Source: Thamnocephalis sphaerospora (lineage: Eukaryota; Zoopagomycota; Zoopagomycetes; Zoopagales; Sigmoideomycetaceae). Taken from it: 21,481 nucleotides of DNA. The notes beneath the pieces were generated by a model. It was not told the origin of the DNA. It ran no database searches and saw only the letters and a list, made by a program, of their open reading frames with translations. This document shows, piece after piece, positions 11,128 to 19,807 of this stretch. The translations under genes were made by a program, and so were the position numbers. The DNA lies in contig KZ992681.1 in NCBI GenBank assembly GCA_003614735.1, positions 1 to 21,481 on the forward strand, written 5' to 3'. How positions within the stretch are numbered: the first letter of the stretch is position 1; every line of letters begins with the position of its first letter.

Positions 11128-11817
11128 TTCTATATTGAACATTAGCTCTACCGTGTATAGTGATAAACAAGTACTGCTCTGCGCAAATGGTGGTGCACTG
11201 CGAGTTTAGTTGCGCATGAGCACTACGTTCATGTTGCTTGATGGGACAATATTTGGTTGCGCTGTACGAATACGCGTATGGTGCCACACAAGTCTTTGAT
11301 TTGCCAGGCGAGACGCAGCATAGAACAGCACTTGCATGCCCTCTCTGCAGACAAGTGCTTCCAGCGTGAGCACACCCAACAAGCGTCTGGTGCTGCCCTA
11401 TGATGTAGTCAGATTTGAGCGCACGCCACCACCCATCACCACTAATCCACAACATACAAAGGGCTAACGTGGCAAATGTGCATTGACGATGTGCAAGAAC
11501 AATGAGCAACAGTTGTGCAAATGGACCATGACATCAAATATATTCAGGCATACATCGTATTGCCACCGCAAGCAGTCTACATCTACGCGATGATACTGCT
11601 GCAATCCTCGCCCCATTGCTGTGTCTGAGCAAATCAAAGCCACGTCCAAATGCAGCATTAAGAAAGCATCGAAAGCGCTGGTCAAGATAATAATGTCCGC
11701 GCTGAGGAGCCAAGTATCCAAGATGCGCGCGTGTAGGTCGGAATAGTCGTGCACACGAGAACAAGTTGCGCGAGTGACTGTACAGATTTGCGGCAACCGT
11801 AGCTACAGCTAGGCCAG
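11128..11817. other. 3' flank shared by convergent THO2 and OPY2-like gene
   Basis: About 690 nt separate the two stops and should hold both 3' untranslated regions. No canonical AATAAA is close to either stop on its own strand. A minus-strand frame of 110 codons (11464-11796) is open in the same phase as the OPY2-like gene but follows three in-frame TAG codons and has no ATG until its 47th codon, so I do not call it a gene. Confidence 0.6.
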
Positions 11818-13770
11818 CTAGTGGGTGGAGGACTCGGCATTGCGCATCATCTGCTGGCGCCAGGCCCAGTAGGCGGATGAGTCGTCGCCGGTGATGTCAC
11901 TTTCGTTGCTGTCGCCGTAGCTGTCATCAGTGACGCGCGCACGGTCGGACATGATGGTTGGCGAGTCTGTTTGCAGATCGCTCATCGAAACGCCGTTGGC
12001 CTCCATTACGGCGCGAATCGCATCTGGCAGGCGGATGGTGACGTCCACGGTGGGACTGGACGTGTTTGTTTCTGCGCTGGTGGCGAACCTGGGCGTTTCC
12101 ACGTCAAGTCGCTCCTCAGAGGCCACGGCAGTAGCCAGGTTAAAGAGAGCATTGCCTGCGTCCAGCTCAGAGTCCGGGCGCACTCGTGTAAGCGGAGCCT
12201 GGGCGTTGGCGTTGTATGAGCCGCCCAGCGAGTAATAGTCGGTCACTTCCGATTCAGCCACCGAATCGCGCTGGAACGTAGTGTCACCGGCGCCAGGATA
12301 GTCTGCGTGCAGGCCGAGCTCTCCCGTGCGCGGGGTCATGGCCGACGCCACGTCACTCGGGGTGGCCGGTTCAGTGGCAAGAGCGTCAAAGACGTGCATG
12401 GCAAAGCTGGATCGCATCCAATCAGCTTCATGATCACCGGGCTTGGCCTCCGTTGCCGCATTGTTTTCTTTGGTGATCGCCATTTCGGCGGACACAGCCG
12501 GAGAAGCGCTAGCGGTAGGTGGCCAGTGTGCATACTCCTCTCCACTCGTTGCGCTTCCGGGTGTACTTGGCGTATGGTGCGACATGCGACCATCCGGCGT
12601 CAAAAGATCCTCCACATTGTCAACAACAGTGGCGCGGTGTGCTGAGCGTACCGTTTCCCGACGTGCAATTGTCACGGCTGGCATGGAGCAGTCAGACTCT
12701 GCCGTACTGTCGGGGCGCCATGCGCTGGACGTGTTGCTTATTTGACGCCGATGCTGTCCGCTTTCCTGAAGCTCCTGGATCTGATGATGATGCGGCAAAA
12801 TACCCACGTCTGCGTTCATGATACTGGCTAGGCTAATCTCAGCCGGCAGCTGAGTGGCCACTGACTGCTCGGTATGGGCGGTACTGGCCGACTGATCCGT
12901 ATAGACCTCGGTCACCTGCTGGTCGATGGCGGCGGCAGCGGCTGCCACCATGGCGCTCAGCGAGCCTGTTGTAGGCTGCGTATTGGGGCTGTATGCGCTG
13001 GTCTCCGTGGTAGGGAGGGCGGTCGTTGGCAAAGAGGTGGCCATGTAGGCCGCAGAGTTCAGGCTGGACGCGATGGCCGGATGGTACACCGAGTTGTTGA
13101 TCTGCAGATGCGGCGACAAAGGTGACTGCGGCGAACGAGGTGTGCCCTGCTCATTCAGAACAACCTCGGTGAATTCGGCCAGATCAGCGGTTGCACCAGC
13201 TGCCGCTTCGTAGCTGGGCTTGTTTGGGCTTGTCGGATGATTGGCATAGTACATGCTGCGCGGGTGGGCCCTGGTAGCCTCGGAGAAGGCGCTTCCTGCG
13301 GATACACGACGCATGCTGTTGTGCATGGTCGTCGGCGAGCGCATGCTGGAGGCCATGGTGCTATGGACGCTATGGCGCTTTTGGCGGAACCAGACAAAGC
13401 CAGCCACCACAGCAGCAAGCACCAGCGCACCACACACACCGCCAATGGCAATGGGCACGGCGGAGGATCCCGAGTCGACATCATCGGAGTTGGTGGTGCT
13501 CTTTTGAGCTGCTGCACCAACAATGGACTCTTTGAGGTTCATGCATTTGGCTTCCGGGCAACTGTTACAGGTGCGTACCGTCAGCGTACAGGTTTCTCCG
13601 CTTGGGCATCCTCTCTGGCAGGTTGGTGGTGGGCCGCACGGCACACAGCTAGGGGACACTGTGGGCTGCCCCGAGGCGGGTCCGAATTGGGGCTTGGCCG
13701 TTCCGCTGCTGGCCATCAGCAGCAGGCCGAGGCCGGCAAGCAACACGGCGCGCCCAACTAGCGCGCGCAT
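11818..13770 (-). CDS. Opy2-like single-pass membrane anchor of HOG/osmosensing MAPK signalling
   Basis: An intronless frame of 650 residues. Residues 1-25 form a signal peptide (Leu/Ala-rich core ending GTAKP). Residues 42-76 hold eight cysteines with spacing C-x2-C-x5-C-x3-C-x5-C-x6-C-x2-C-x4-C, including CPSGETC and RTCNSCPEAKC, which matches the extracellular Opy2 module. Residues about 104-128 are a transmembrane helix, followed at once by the basic stop-transfer RQKRH. The remaining 520 residues are cytosolic, Ser/Thr/Pro/Ala-rich and probably disordered, ending in a distinct YWAWRQQMMRN motif. In yeast, Opy2 holds the adaptor Ste50 at the plasma membrane to activate Ste11 in the HOG pathway. 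The call rests on the cysteine module and topology; the tail is longer than in yeast Opy2 (about 360 residues in all) and its Ste50-binding segments cannot be assigned by eye. The upstream minus-strand sequence is pyrimidine-rich, as in many fungal promoters and leaders. Confidence 0.8.
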   Translation of the reverse strand: MRALVGRAVLLAGLGLLLMASSGTAKPQFGPASGQPTVSPSCVPCGPPPTCQRGCPSGETCTLTVRTCNSCPEAKCMNLKESIVGAAAQKSTTNSDDVDSGSSAVPIAIGGVCGALVLAAVVAGFVWFRQKRHSVHSTMASSMRSPTTMHNSMRRVSAGSAFSEATRAHPRSMYYANHPTSPNKPSYEAAAGATADLAEFTEVVLNEQGTPRSPQSPLSPHLQINNSVYHPAIASSLNSAAYMATSLPTTALPTTETSAYSPNTQPTTGSLSAMVAAAAAAIDQQVTEVYTDQSASTAHTEQSVATQLPAEISLASIMNADVGILPHHHQIQELQESGQHRRQISNTSSAWRPDSTAESDCSMPAVTIARRETVRSAHRATVVDNVEDLLTPDGRMSHHTPSTPGSATSGEEYAHWPPTASASPAVSAEMAITKENNAATEAKPGDHEADWMRSSFAMHVFDALATEPATPSDVASAMTPRTGELGLHADYPGAGDTTFQRDSVAESEVTDYYSLGGSYNANAQAPLTRVRPDSELDAGNALFNLATAVASEERLDVETPRFATSAETNTSSPTVDVTIRLPDAIRAVMEANGVSMSDLQTDSPTIMSDRARVTDDSYGDSNESDITGDDSSAYWAWRQQMMRNAESSTH

Positions 13771-15623
13771 GATAGTCGACGCGAAGACGATGCTAAAAGG
13801 CTACGACAGCAACGCGACAGCTTGTGCCAGGCAATGCGTTCCTGGCTCTGCAGGTGCTATGCAAACCCTGCAGCAGTACTGGTGGCCACCTGGCCAATTA
13901 GCCGAAAGGCGCGGTAGGATGGTGCAGTATAGCACGCTTAGATAAAAAGCACGCACAAAGAGCGCGCGGGCTCACAAAAGGGCGCACCACGCTGTAAGAA
14001 TAGAGGAAAGACCGACGTCACGACCGTAGGGTGTCTGTAAGCACGCAGAATTGGCGCACGCACAAACAACAAGAAGACAGAAAGGGACAGACGTGGTTGG
14101 TGAATGATGTAGAAGGAAACAGTGGCAGAATGGAATTAGCGAACAATAACTGTGGCCAGCATACGAGGGGAGCAGGTAGAAAAAGGTCCCGGAGGAAAGG
14201 GAGAGGGCGCCGCTGTTTTGGTGAACAGCAAAAGGCGTGTACCGCCAAGCAGACCGACAGAGAACTGCGCCCACACAGCCTTGCGTGGAACGGTGGCGAA
14301 AAGCGAGAGGAAGACGGAAGAGGCTGAGGTCCACAGAAGACGGCCAGCGTTGATGGTCGGACGGATTGGCAGGATAATGCGACCTGTACGTCCAATGCTG
14401 GAAGAGGAAGCAACGCCGTAAAAGGCAGTAGTGCAAGAAAGAGTAAATGTGGATAGAAGCAAGCGCTGTAGTGTAGAAGGCACAAGTGGTGGCCGTGCTG
14501 CGTAGCGCGGTCGAGGCGGAAACACCATGCCGTCGGCGTGCGGGGCATTTGCGGCGTCAAGGGGGCCATGTCTGACGCCGCCAGCACGCACGTCCAAAGG
14601 CCAGTGCTTATGCACCGGACACGCTAGCCAGGTGGGGCCACGATGGATGTGTGCGTACCCGGCGATGGGTGATAGGCAACGGACAGTGCGGCTGGCATGG
14701 CTGGCATGGCTGGCCTTTACAGTGGCTAGCGCGCCATGAAGCGGCTACATGCAGGTGAAGCAGGGCCAGACATCCTAGACCGCCGTCGTTCCACGTGGTG
14801 GATACAGAAACGGCATGATGACTGGCTCGCGCTGTAGGACGCAGCATGGCCAGAAATAGCAATGGCCCTTAATGTTGGCCGCCAATGGGCGCGAGCCAAG
14901 ACGTGCCCAGCGATTGTAAGCGGCTTTGCAGCCATCGCTGCGCAAATGCAGGTGGTACCAAGGATCAGCAGCCCGGCTACGGCGGTCAGCGGGTACAGGG
15001 TGTGAACAGCCAGCCCAAGAATGCATACTCTGCCGTCGCGCCGCGCTGTCGCTCTGTGACACGTCCGCGGAGGTGCGGGTTTGTTACGCAGGTGTGTCAA
15101 ACAACCGCAATTGGGCGCGCCATTCTAGTCACGCCGCCAGGCTGAAAGCAACCAAGCCAGCGGTGCAGAGCGTTCAGTACTGCGTAGGTGCGGAAGACTA
15201 AGGCGAGATGGGCGATACTATCGGCATGACCATGGCGCACAGCTGCTACACCCAAAGTAGTGAGTGCTATTTCAATGCAGTGCGGTGGCATCTGCATACT
15301 AAAAGACGCCGTTGAAACACTGAAACCCTTCAAGCGTAGTGCGCGCACTTCAGCACACACGGAATCTGTTTCGTCGATATGCCGGAGGAATAGCCAACGC
15401 CAGCGCGATAATGCGGCAACACATTGTCACACTCACTTTTGCACTGCGCCTCCTTGAAAGCACGCTACTGCGCTATAAATGTCGGCATTCAGTCCCATTT
15501 AGTGCATTAGAGTGGCTTTGAGTTGTCAAAAACAAGTGTCCTGATACACCGTGTCGTCGGCATCGCATTCCAATGCTGTAGCTAGCTACAAGGCCGCTAT
15601 GCTGTCCAAGCAGTCGACAGCTG
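13771..15623. other. Gene-poor interval upstream of the OPY2-like gene
   Basis: About 1.85 kb with no gene I can support. From about 14000 to 14480 the plus strand is strongly purine-rich, so the minus strand is a long CT-rich tract suited to the leader or promoter of the OPY2-like gene. Minus-strand frames there read as Leu/Ser/Pro-rich strings that this composition alone would produce. Further right, two minus-strand frames contain hydrophobic stretches: one from an ATG near 15296 to TGA near 15097, and one around 14930-15030 reading GLLILGTTCICAAM. No splice join between them is convincing. They remain a weak hint of a small membrane protein. Confidence 0.5.
14692..14714. repeat. Short tandem repeat (CTGGCATGG units)
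   Basis: Two full CTGGCATGG units and a partial third lie head to tail in non-coding sequence. No function is apparent. Confidence 0.75.
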
Positions 15624-15630
15624 TATAAAT
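15624..15630 (+). promoter_or_regulatory. TATA box of the 15820 secreted-protein gene
   Basis: TATAAAT lies 196 nt upstream of the ATG at 15820 and is followed by CCGCGTAGTG. It predicts transcription from about 15655 and a leader of about 165 nt. No ATG was noticed in that leader. A closely similar context occurs at 19801. Confidence 0.5.
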
Positions 15631-15819
15631 ACCGCGTAGTGCTGTGCTGCAACGAATACTGATTCATACACTGCTCCTATCGATTCACCAGCATATCTGC
15701 AAACATCACCGCAAGCCTTCGCAAACCGGGTCTAGCTTCATCTTTGCTGCAGGCAGCACACAACACTAGCACCAACCATCAGTCTCCACTCGTCATCCAT
15801 CGCCATTCAAAAGCACACC

Positions 15820-16445
15820 ATGCTGAGCTACACTCGAATCACGCTAGCCGTTGCTGCTCTGACACTGCTGCTGGGCAATCAGATGCTTGCAAGCGCACAG
15901 GATGTCGATTCAGAGTCAAGCGGATCCGGCAAAATCAGCCTCAGCGCCGAGATTACTGTTGTAACGCCAAGAGCCCTTATTTCCGATGACAGTAAGTAGA
16001 TGCTAATGCTACAAATGTGTGATGCTTGCGGGGCATGCGAACAGCATGTCGCGATGCTGTTTAGCCATACCACCATACATTTCCATCGCAATATGGACTT
16101 GCGGCGTTTGCGACATGCCCTTGGAGACATAGCACTCCCTACCAGTGTAATGATACTAACGTGATGCCGCATATAATAGCTCATCCAGGCAAGAATGTAC
16201 TAGTGACATGGAGCGCGGCCATCAACGGAAAGAATCTAGATTCAAAGACCGAGTGGTGGAATGACGATACGCCGTACACCAATAAGTTTGGAGACTGCGA
16301 CTCGGAGACAGGCTGCGTGTCTGTAGATGGGGAGGGCGGTAGTTACAGCATGACAGCCAAAGTGGGTGGACAGGAAGTCACATGTCCGTGCAACTGGTCT
16401 GGATTCCCGGGTAGAGGCCGGTGCATTGCTGAATGCTCTTCCTGA
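15820..16445 (+). CDS. Small secreted cysteine-rich protein, 145 residues (2 exons)
   Basis: I do not recognise the family. Exons 15820-15991 and 16180-16445 join in phase (GTAAGT donor, ATACTAAC branch site, AATAG acceptor) to 145 codons plus TGA. The start is the first ATG after the TATA box. Residues 1-27 are a clear signal peptide with an Ala/Leu core ending ASAQ. A Ser-rich linker follows, then ISLSAEITVVTP. Exon 2 gives HPGKNVLVTWSAAINGKNL, the aromatic TEWWNDD and YTNKFGDC. All six cysteines lie in exon 2: one pair in GDCDSETGC, one in TCPC and one in RCIAEC, so three disulphides are plausible. There is no transmembrane segment or GPI signal. The NVLVTWS segment gives it the feel of an immunoglobulin-like beta-sandwich, but this is only an impression. 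A secreted structural, cell-wall or host-interaction role is possible and cannot be decided here. Confidence 0.72.
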
Positions 16446-16597
16446 GCATTCGCAAACAGCGATAGACAGTACACACGATTGCAGATAAAGATCGATTTAT
16501 GCAGCGAGACGCAGTGCAATATCGAATGTGGCTTGATGTCATGCCTGCCTGTACACGCGCATTTACGCGTGCATTTGCGCCAGGACGCGACCGCATC

Positions 16598-18261
16598 TCA
16601 CTCGCGCTGGCTCAGGCTCATGTTACTCATTTGACTACCGAGCCCCGCCAGATCCGAATCATCATCGGATTGCATCTGAAATGCCATGAGGTGCAATTAG
16701 CGCACAGAAACATCACCGCGCACGGTACTGACTTACCACAAATACGTTCAGGTTTAGAAGGCGCATCTTTTGCTTCAATTCCAAAATCTCCTTTAGATCA
16801 TCGACATACTCCAGTTCCGTGCCATCTACCTTTCGCCAGCCACGCCCCTCCCACGTGCCGATGAGTTGGTTGACATCTGCGTGCGTTTGGGCATTAGACG
16901 CCAATGTCATATATCTCTGTATCATTAGCACTCACTGTGTATGTAGTTATTATTCTTGTTACACCCTTCAACACGGATTGTTACGTTGAGTCTTTTGGTC
17001 AAACTAGCTTTAAGAATTTCGGCAAAGGCCTAGCGACAATGCATTCAGCAGTATGACTAGCTGTTTGTTTAGCACAGCTTTTCGTACCATGAGCTGCGCA
17101 AAATGCACGGTGCTTTTTTCGTATTCGGCGTGGGCGCTAACGGAGACTGCGCGTTAGTCGTGCTGAATAGCAGTAAATTTAAATTGCTCACACCGAGGAT
17201 ACGTCAATCAAAACAGCAAGACAGGGCAATGGCTTGCCCACACTGGGTACAACGCTACCTAGAGTTATACCCACACTTTTGGAATGTCACTCACCTCTCG
17301 GAGCCTCCGCCACGACTTACGGTATACCAAGAGCTTATGGCATTACCGTTCTTGTCTCTAGTTTCACCGCTATCAATGGAAAGCGTTATTTCCTCGGCTG
17401 TGGGAAGAATGATATTGTAATGCCTCAGAATGGCCTGACAGGCGTTGGCTCTGGCCACTTTGCAGCCATCTGTGCTGCGATGGTTGATGGAGGAGATTGC
17501 GGTCACCTTGATTTTTGGTAAAAAAAACGCTGAGCTTCTCCAGTATATCCTTGTTGGGGCGAGGCCGGTTTCCTTTCATAAAATCCTGTCCTTCATACTG
17601 TTTAATGTAGCCCACAACGTCTGCAACAGCACGAGTAAGAAACGCGTGCATTAGGCACCCCCAGCCACATTACATTTTATGTATTTGTCCTTTGCATTGC
17701 TGGCATCGTAGACGAGCGTTAGACGGTCAATATCCAAGGCCTCGGCATTCTCCAGAATTTCCAGTAACCCCTGCACGGCATTTTGTCAGGCACGCGGCGC
17801 ATGCTGTAACTATGTGCAATGGACTCAAGTTACGCGCTTACCACCAGAATTGCTCTGTACCGTGTCTGTTTGGGCCCATCCAAGAGTCTGCCTCGGCTGC
17901 GGTGCCCAAGTATGATCGCTTGTTAATGCAAAATCCAGGGTTGCATACCGCTGCTCAAGAAGAGACGCTGTACTTACCCTTTGCGACAACACACTGGCTG
18001 CCTCTCGCAACGCTCAGTGCACTCATGTTTTGCCTGCCAATGTATACCGTATGCCGCAATAGAAGTAGCATACGTGTCCGCATCATAGACTTGTCCACTA
18101 ACATATACGTCGACATCGTCGGTATCGTCGGCACTCGAAGCATCTTCACGGTACGCGGCAGCCTCTTTGACATCATCAATATCGCGAAAGCTCTTGGGGT
18201 CTTTCTTCCGCTGATAATGATCCTGCGCCGACACGCCTCCGTGGTTGCCCCGAAAAATCAT
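16598..18261 (-). CDS. Tandem RNase H-like protein with degenerate active sites (multi-exon, one frame break)
   Basis: Best reading: exons 18261-17978, 17896-17842, 17770-17674, 17620-17347, one starting at 17146 (3' end unresolved), 16916-16737 and 16675-16598. Domain 1 follows RNase HI order. Strand 1 is VYVSG (TDG in active enzymes); then SIAAYG; then GPKQTRYRAILVGLLEIL (RQTNQRAE in RNase H1). The next strand is LVYDAS (YTDS), then the handle region YIKQYEGQDF, RPRPNKDILEKL, and a last strand with INH before CKVARANA. The four catalytic positions read Ser, Ile, Ala and Arg; only the late His remains. Domain 2 starts ITLSIDSGE and continues with helix QLMVRKAVLNKQL, strand YMTLASNAQ and GTWEGRGWRKVDG, matching the GWKKNGWKTSAG handle; its later aspartate is also lost. 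A short acidic tail ends the protein. Domain 1 keeps frame into 17507-17347 only if one base of the T8 run at 17520-17527 is skipped. Exon 1 might instead end at 18048. An intron-bearing, non-catalytic RNase H fold suggests binding or scaffolding. The fold is fairly convincing; exact splicing is not. Confidence 0.6.
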
Positions 18262-18398
18262 GGTGCAGCTTGATTGTCTTGCAATAGAAGCGGTCAGTCT
18301 TGATGGGTCAAGCGACGTATGGTGCAGAAAGCGCGGCAGACAAAAGAGTGGCGATTGGTTGGGGCAAGCGACCCTTTTTGCTCGGCATCTTGCTGCAC

Positions 18399-18404
18399 CT
18401 TATA
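18399..18404 (-). promoter_or_regulatory. TATA-like element of the RNase H-like gene
   Basis: TATAAG reads on the minus strand 138 nt upstream of the ATG at 18261. A 26-codon frame with ATG at 18388 begins only about 11 nt after this element, so it is probably upstream of the transcription start. Confidence 0.35.
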
Positions 18405-19221
18405 ACGCTCGCGCCGCCTTTACAGCTAGCGCTATTATTAGCCAACGGTATGGTACACCGCAGTAACGCCTTTTCTTTGTTCTTGAGTGCAACATCTGCA
18501 CGTCTGTATACCGCTACACGTGTGCATACATTTCGCTTAATTTTTTGGCCCACAGAGGCCTTTGAAGCAGCATAGATTTCCAGCCGATACGTGTGTCTGC
18601 ACGAGCATGATTTGACATTGGGCGGTAGTGCGTTTATTCGGTAAACAGCTGATCACCTGCTAGAGGTTGTACACGTAGGCTCGCTGATGGTGTAGACTTG
18701 GGCACAACTTTCGTCGTTTTCCAGATGCTTGTTTGTGTGTGACGACCTGTAACGCGCATTGCACCGATGACGTACGAACGTTGTGCAAACACTACTGAGA
18801 AGAGCACGCGACCAAAAAGCGCACAGAAGCTCGGTCAAATGCTGGTTGAGTGCAGGTCAGTGCGTTGCTCTGTCGTCTTGTGCGGTGCTTGTGCTTGACG
18901 AAAATCTCGTTGCTGTCATTGCTGCGGCCAATCCATGAAAAGCCGCATTTGCAAAGTCGTCGCATATCTGATGCCAAGGCAATTACAATCACTTTGCCAT
19001 TCTGTTCTACGCCCGTAAAGTGCCGCTGGTCGCGTATAAATGCTGCACACGGCACCATACTGGTTTGCTGACAACATACACAAACTGATTGCATCTAACC
19101 CTCATTGATACGCATAAACTTTTTACGACTCTCATATGTATTGACGAGTGCTTTATGGCTGCACTCATACAAGCCACATGCGCACACACAAATAAAAAGG
19201 ACAAGCCGCTCATCTGTAAAC
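18405..19221. other. Interval without a supported gene
   Basis: About 800 nt. A minus-strand frame of 100 codons with an ATG at 19094 contains KVIVIALASDMRRL, but it has no signal peptide, no splice partner and no family match that I recognise. On the plus strand an AATAAA lies near 19191 with no plus-strand gene before it. Most of this interval is probably the promoter of the RNase H-like gene and the 3' flank of the secreted-peptide gene. Confidence 0.5.
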
Positions 19222-19227
19222 TTTATT
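19222..19227 (-). terminator. AATAAA polyadenylation signal
   Basis: AATAAA reads on the minus strand about 20 nt after the stop of the secreted-peptide gene (19247-19610), a close but workable distance for a polyadenylation signal. Confidence 0.5.
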
Positions 19228-19246
19228 CACTTTCGGATGCCCGGCA

Positions 19247-19610
19247 TTACGGGTTAACCTTGGCGCTTCTTCCAATCGCCTCCGTCTGCGGTTGCGCCGC
19301 AGGATTGCTGCCAACACTGATCAAGGGCCCGACATATTGAGATGTAGGACCAGCTGACGCAATAGACGGCGTAGAGCCAAGCCCCTGATCTTGAGATGCA
19401 TCAAAGGCACCTGGGATCAACCACGGCCTGCGCCAAGCGGTACATTCAATGGCAATGCACTGTGTAAGCACAAGCATTCATAGCAAGGTGAGTTTGAGCG
19501 ACCTACCAAGGAAAAACATCATCACGGCCAATCGGAGACCCATATACTCCTTTGGATGCAGCAATGCAAAGCAAGACTAGCGCAGTTGCCACAGATTTGG
19601 TAGTGTACAT
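19247..19610 (-). CDS. Small secreted peptide, 94 residues (2 exons)
   Basis: I do not recognise the family. Exons 19610-19507 and 19427-19247 join in phase (donor GTAGGT, acceptor GCGCAG, 79-nt intron) to 94 codons plus TAA. The start ATG sits in a CA-rich leader (CCAACACACCAACATG), similar to that of the 15820 gene. Residues 1-24 are a signal peptide (TALVLLCIAASKGVYG). The mature part begins SPIGRDDVFPWPWLIPGAF and is then rich in Gly, Ser, Pro, Ala and Gln with no cysteine and no membrane segment. If the intron were not spliced, the frame would stop at TAG just after VFPW, so the splice matters. An unstructured secreted or wall-associated peptide, or a precursor processed after its Arg/Lys sites, is possible. 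A TATA sequence lies 191 nt upstream and AATAAA follows the stop. Confidence 0.65.
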
Positions 19611-19800
19611 GTTGGTGTGTTGGATAGACAAAGAGCCAAAAAACCGATGCAGATGCAGTGTCAAGGGAATGATTGCCGTGCTATGACGTTGGTGATGATG
19701 CCTGATAGTCTGATGCAAAAGATGCAGTAGTATGGGAGAGAACACAATGCGCGGAAGAGTGCATGGAAGCCTGGTGCGCAAATACACGGATAGACGCCGC

Positions 19801-19807
19801 TATATAA
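19801..19807 (-). promoter_or_regulatory. TATA box of the 19610 secreted-peptide gene
   Basis: TATATAA on the plus strand (TTATATA on the minus strand) lies 191 nt upstream of the ATG at 19610, almost the same spacing as the TATA box of the 15820 gene. The element is nearly symmetric, so it could also serve rightward transcription. Confidence 0.4.

Noticed and set aside
11464-11796. Minus-strand frame of 110 codons just downstream of the OPY2-like stop and in the same phase
   Set aside because: Three in-frame TAG codons separate it from the gene, it opens with TTG, and the first ATG is near codon 47. Best seen as 3' flank.
14136-14615. Minus-strand frame of 159 codons, Leu/Ser/Pro-rich
   Set aside because: Composition follows directly from the CT-rich strand, and overlapping frames look the same.
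17234-17521. Plus-strand frame of 95 codons ending GGDCGHLDFW, with several cysteines
   Set aside because: It starts at TTG, has no early ATG and no signal peptide, and lies exactly antisense to the RNase H-like exon, whose reading is better supported.
18308-18388. 26-codon upstream frame before the RNase H-like gene
   Set aside because: Its ATG is about 11 nt past the TATA-like element, so it probably lies before the transcription start.
18792-19094. Minus-strand frame of 100 codons with an ATG start
   Set aside because: No domain, signal peptide, splice partner or family resemblance; kept only as a note in the interval.
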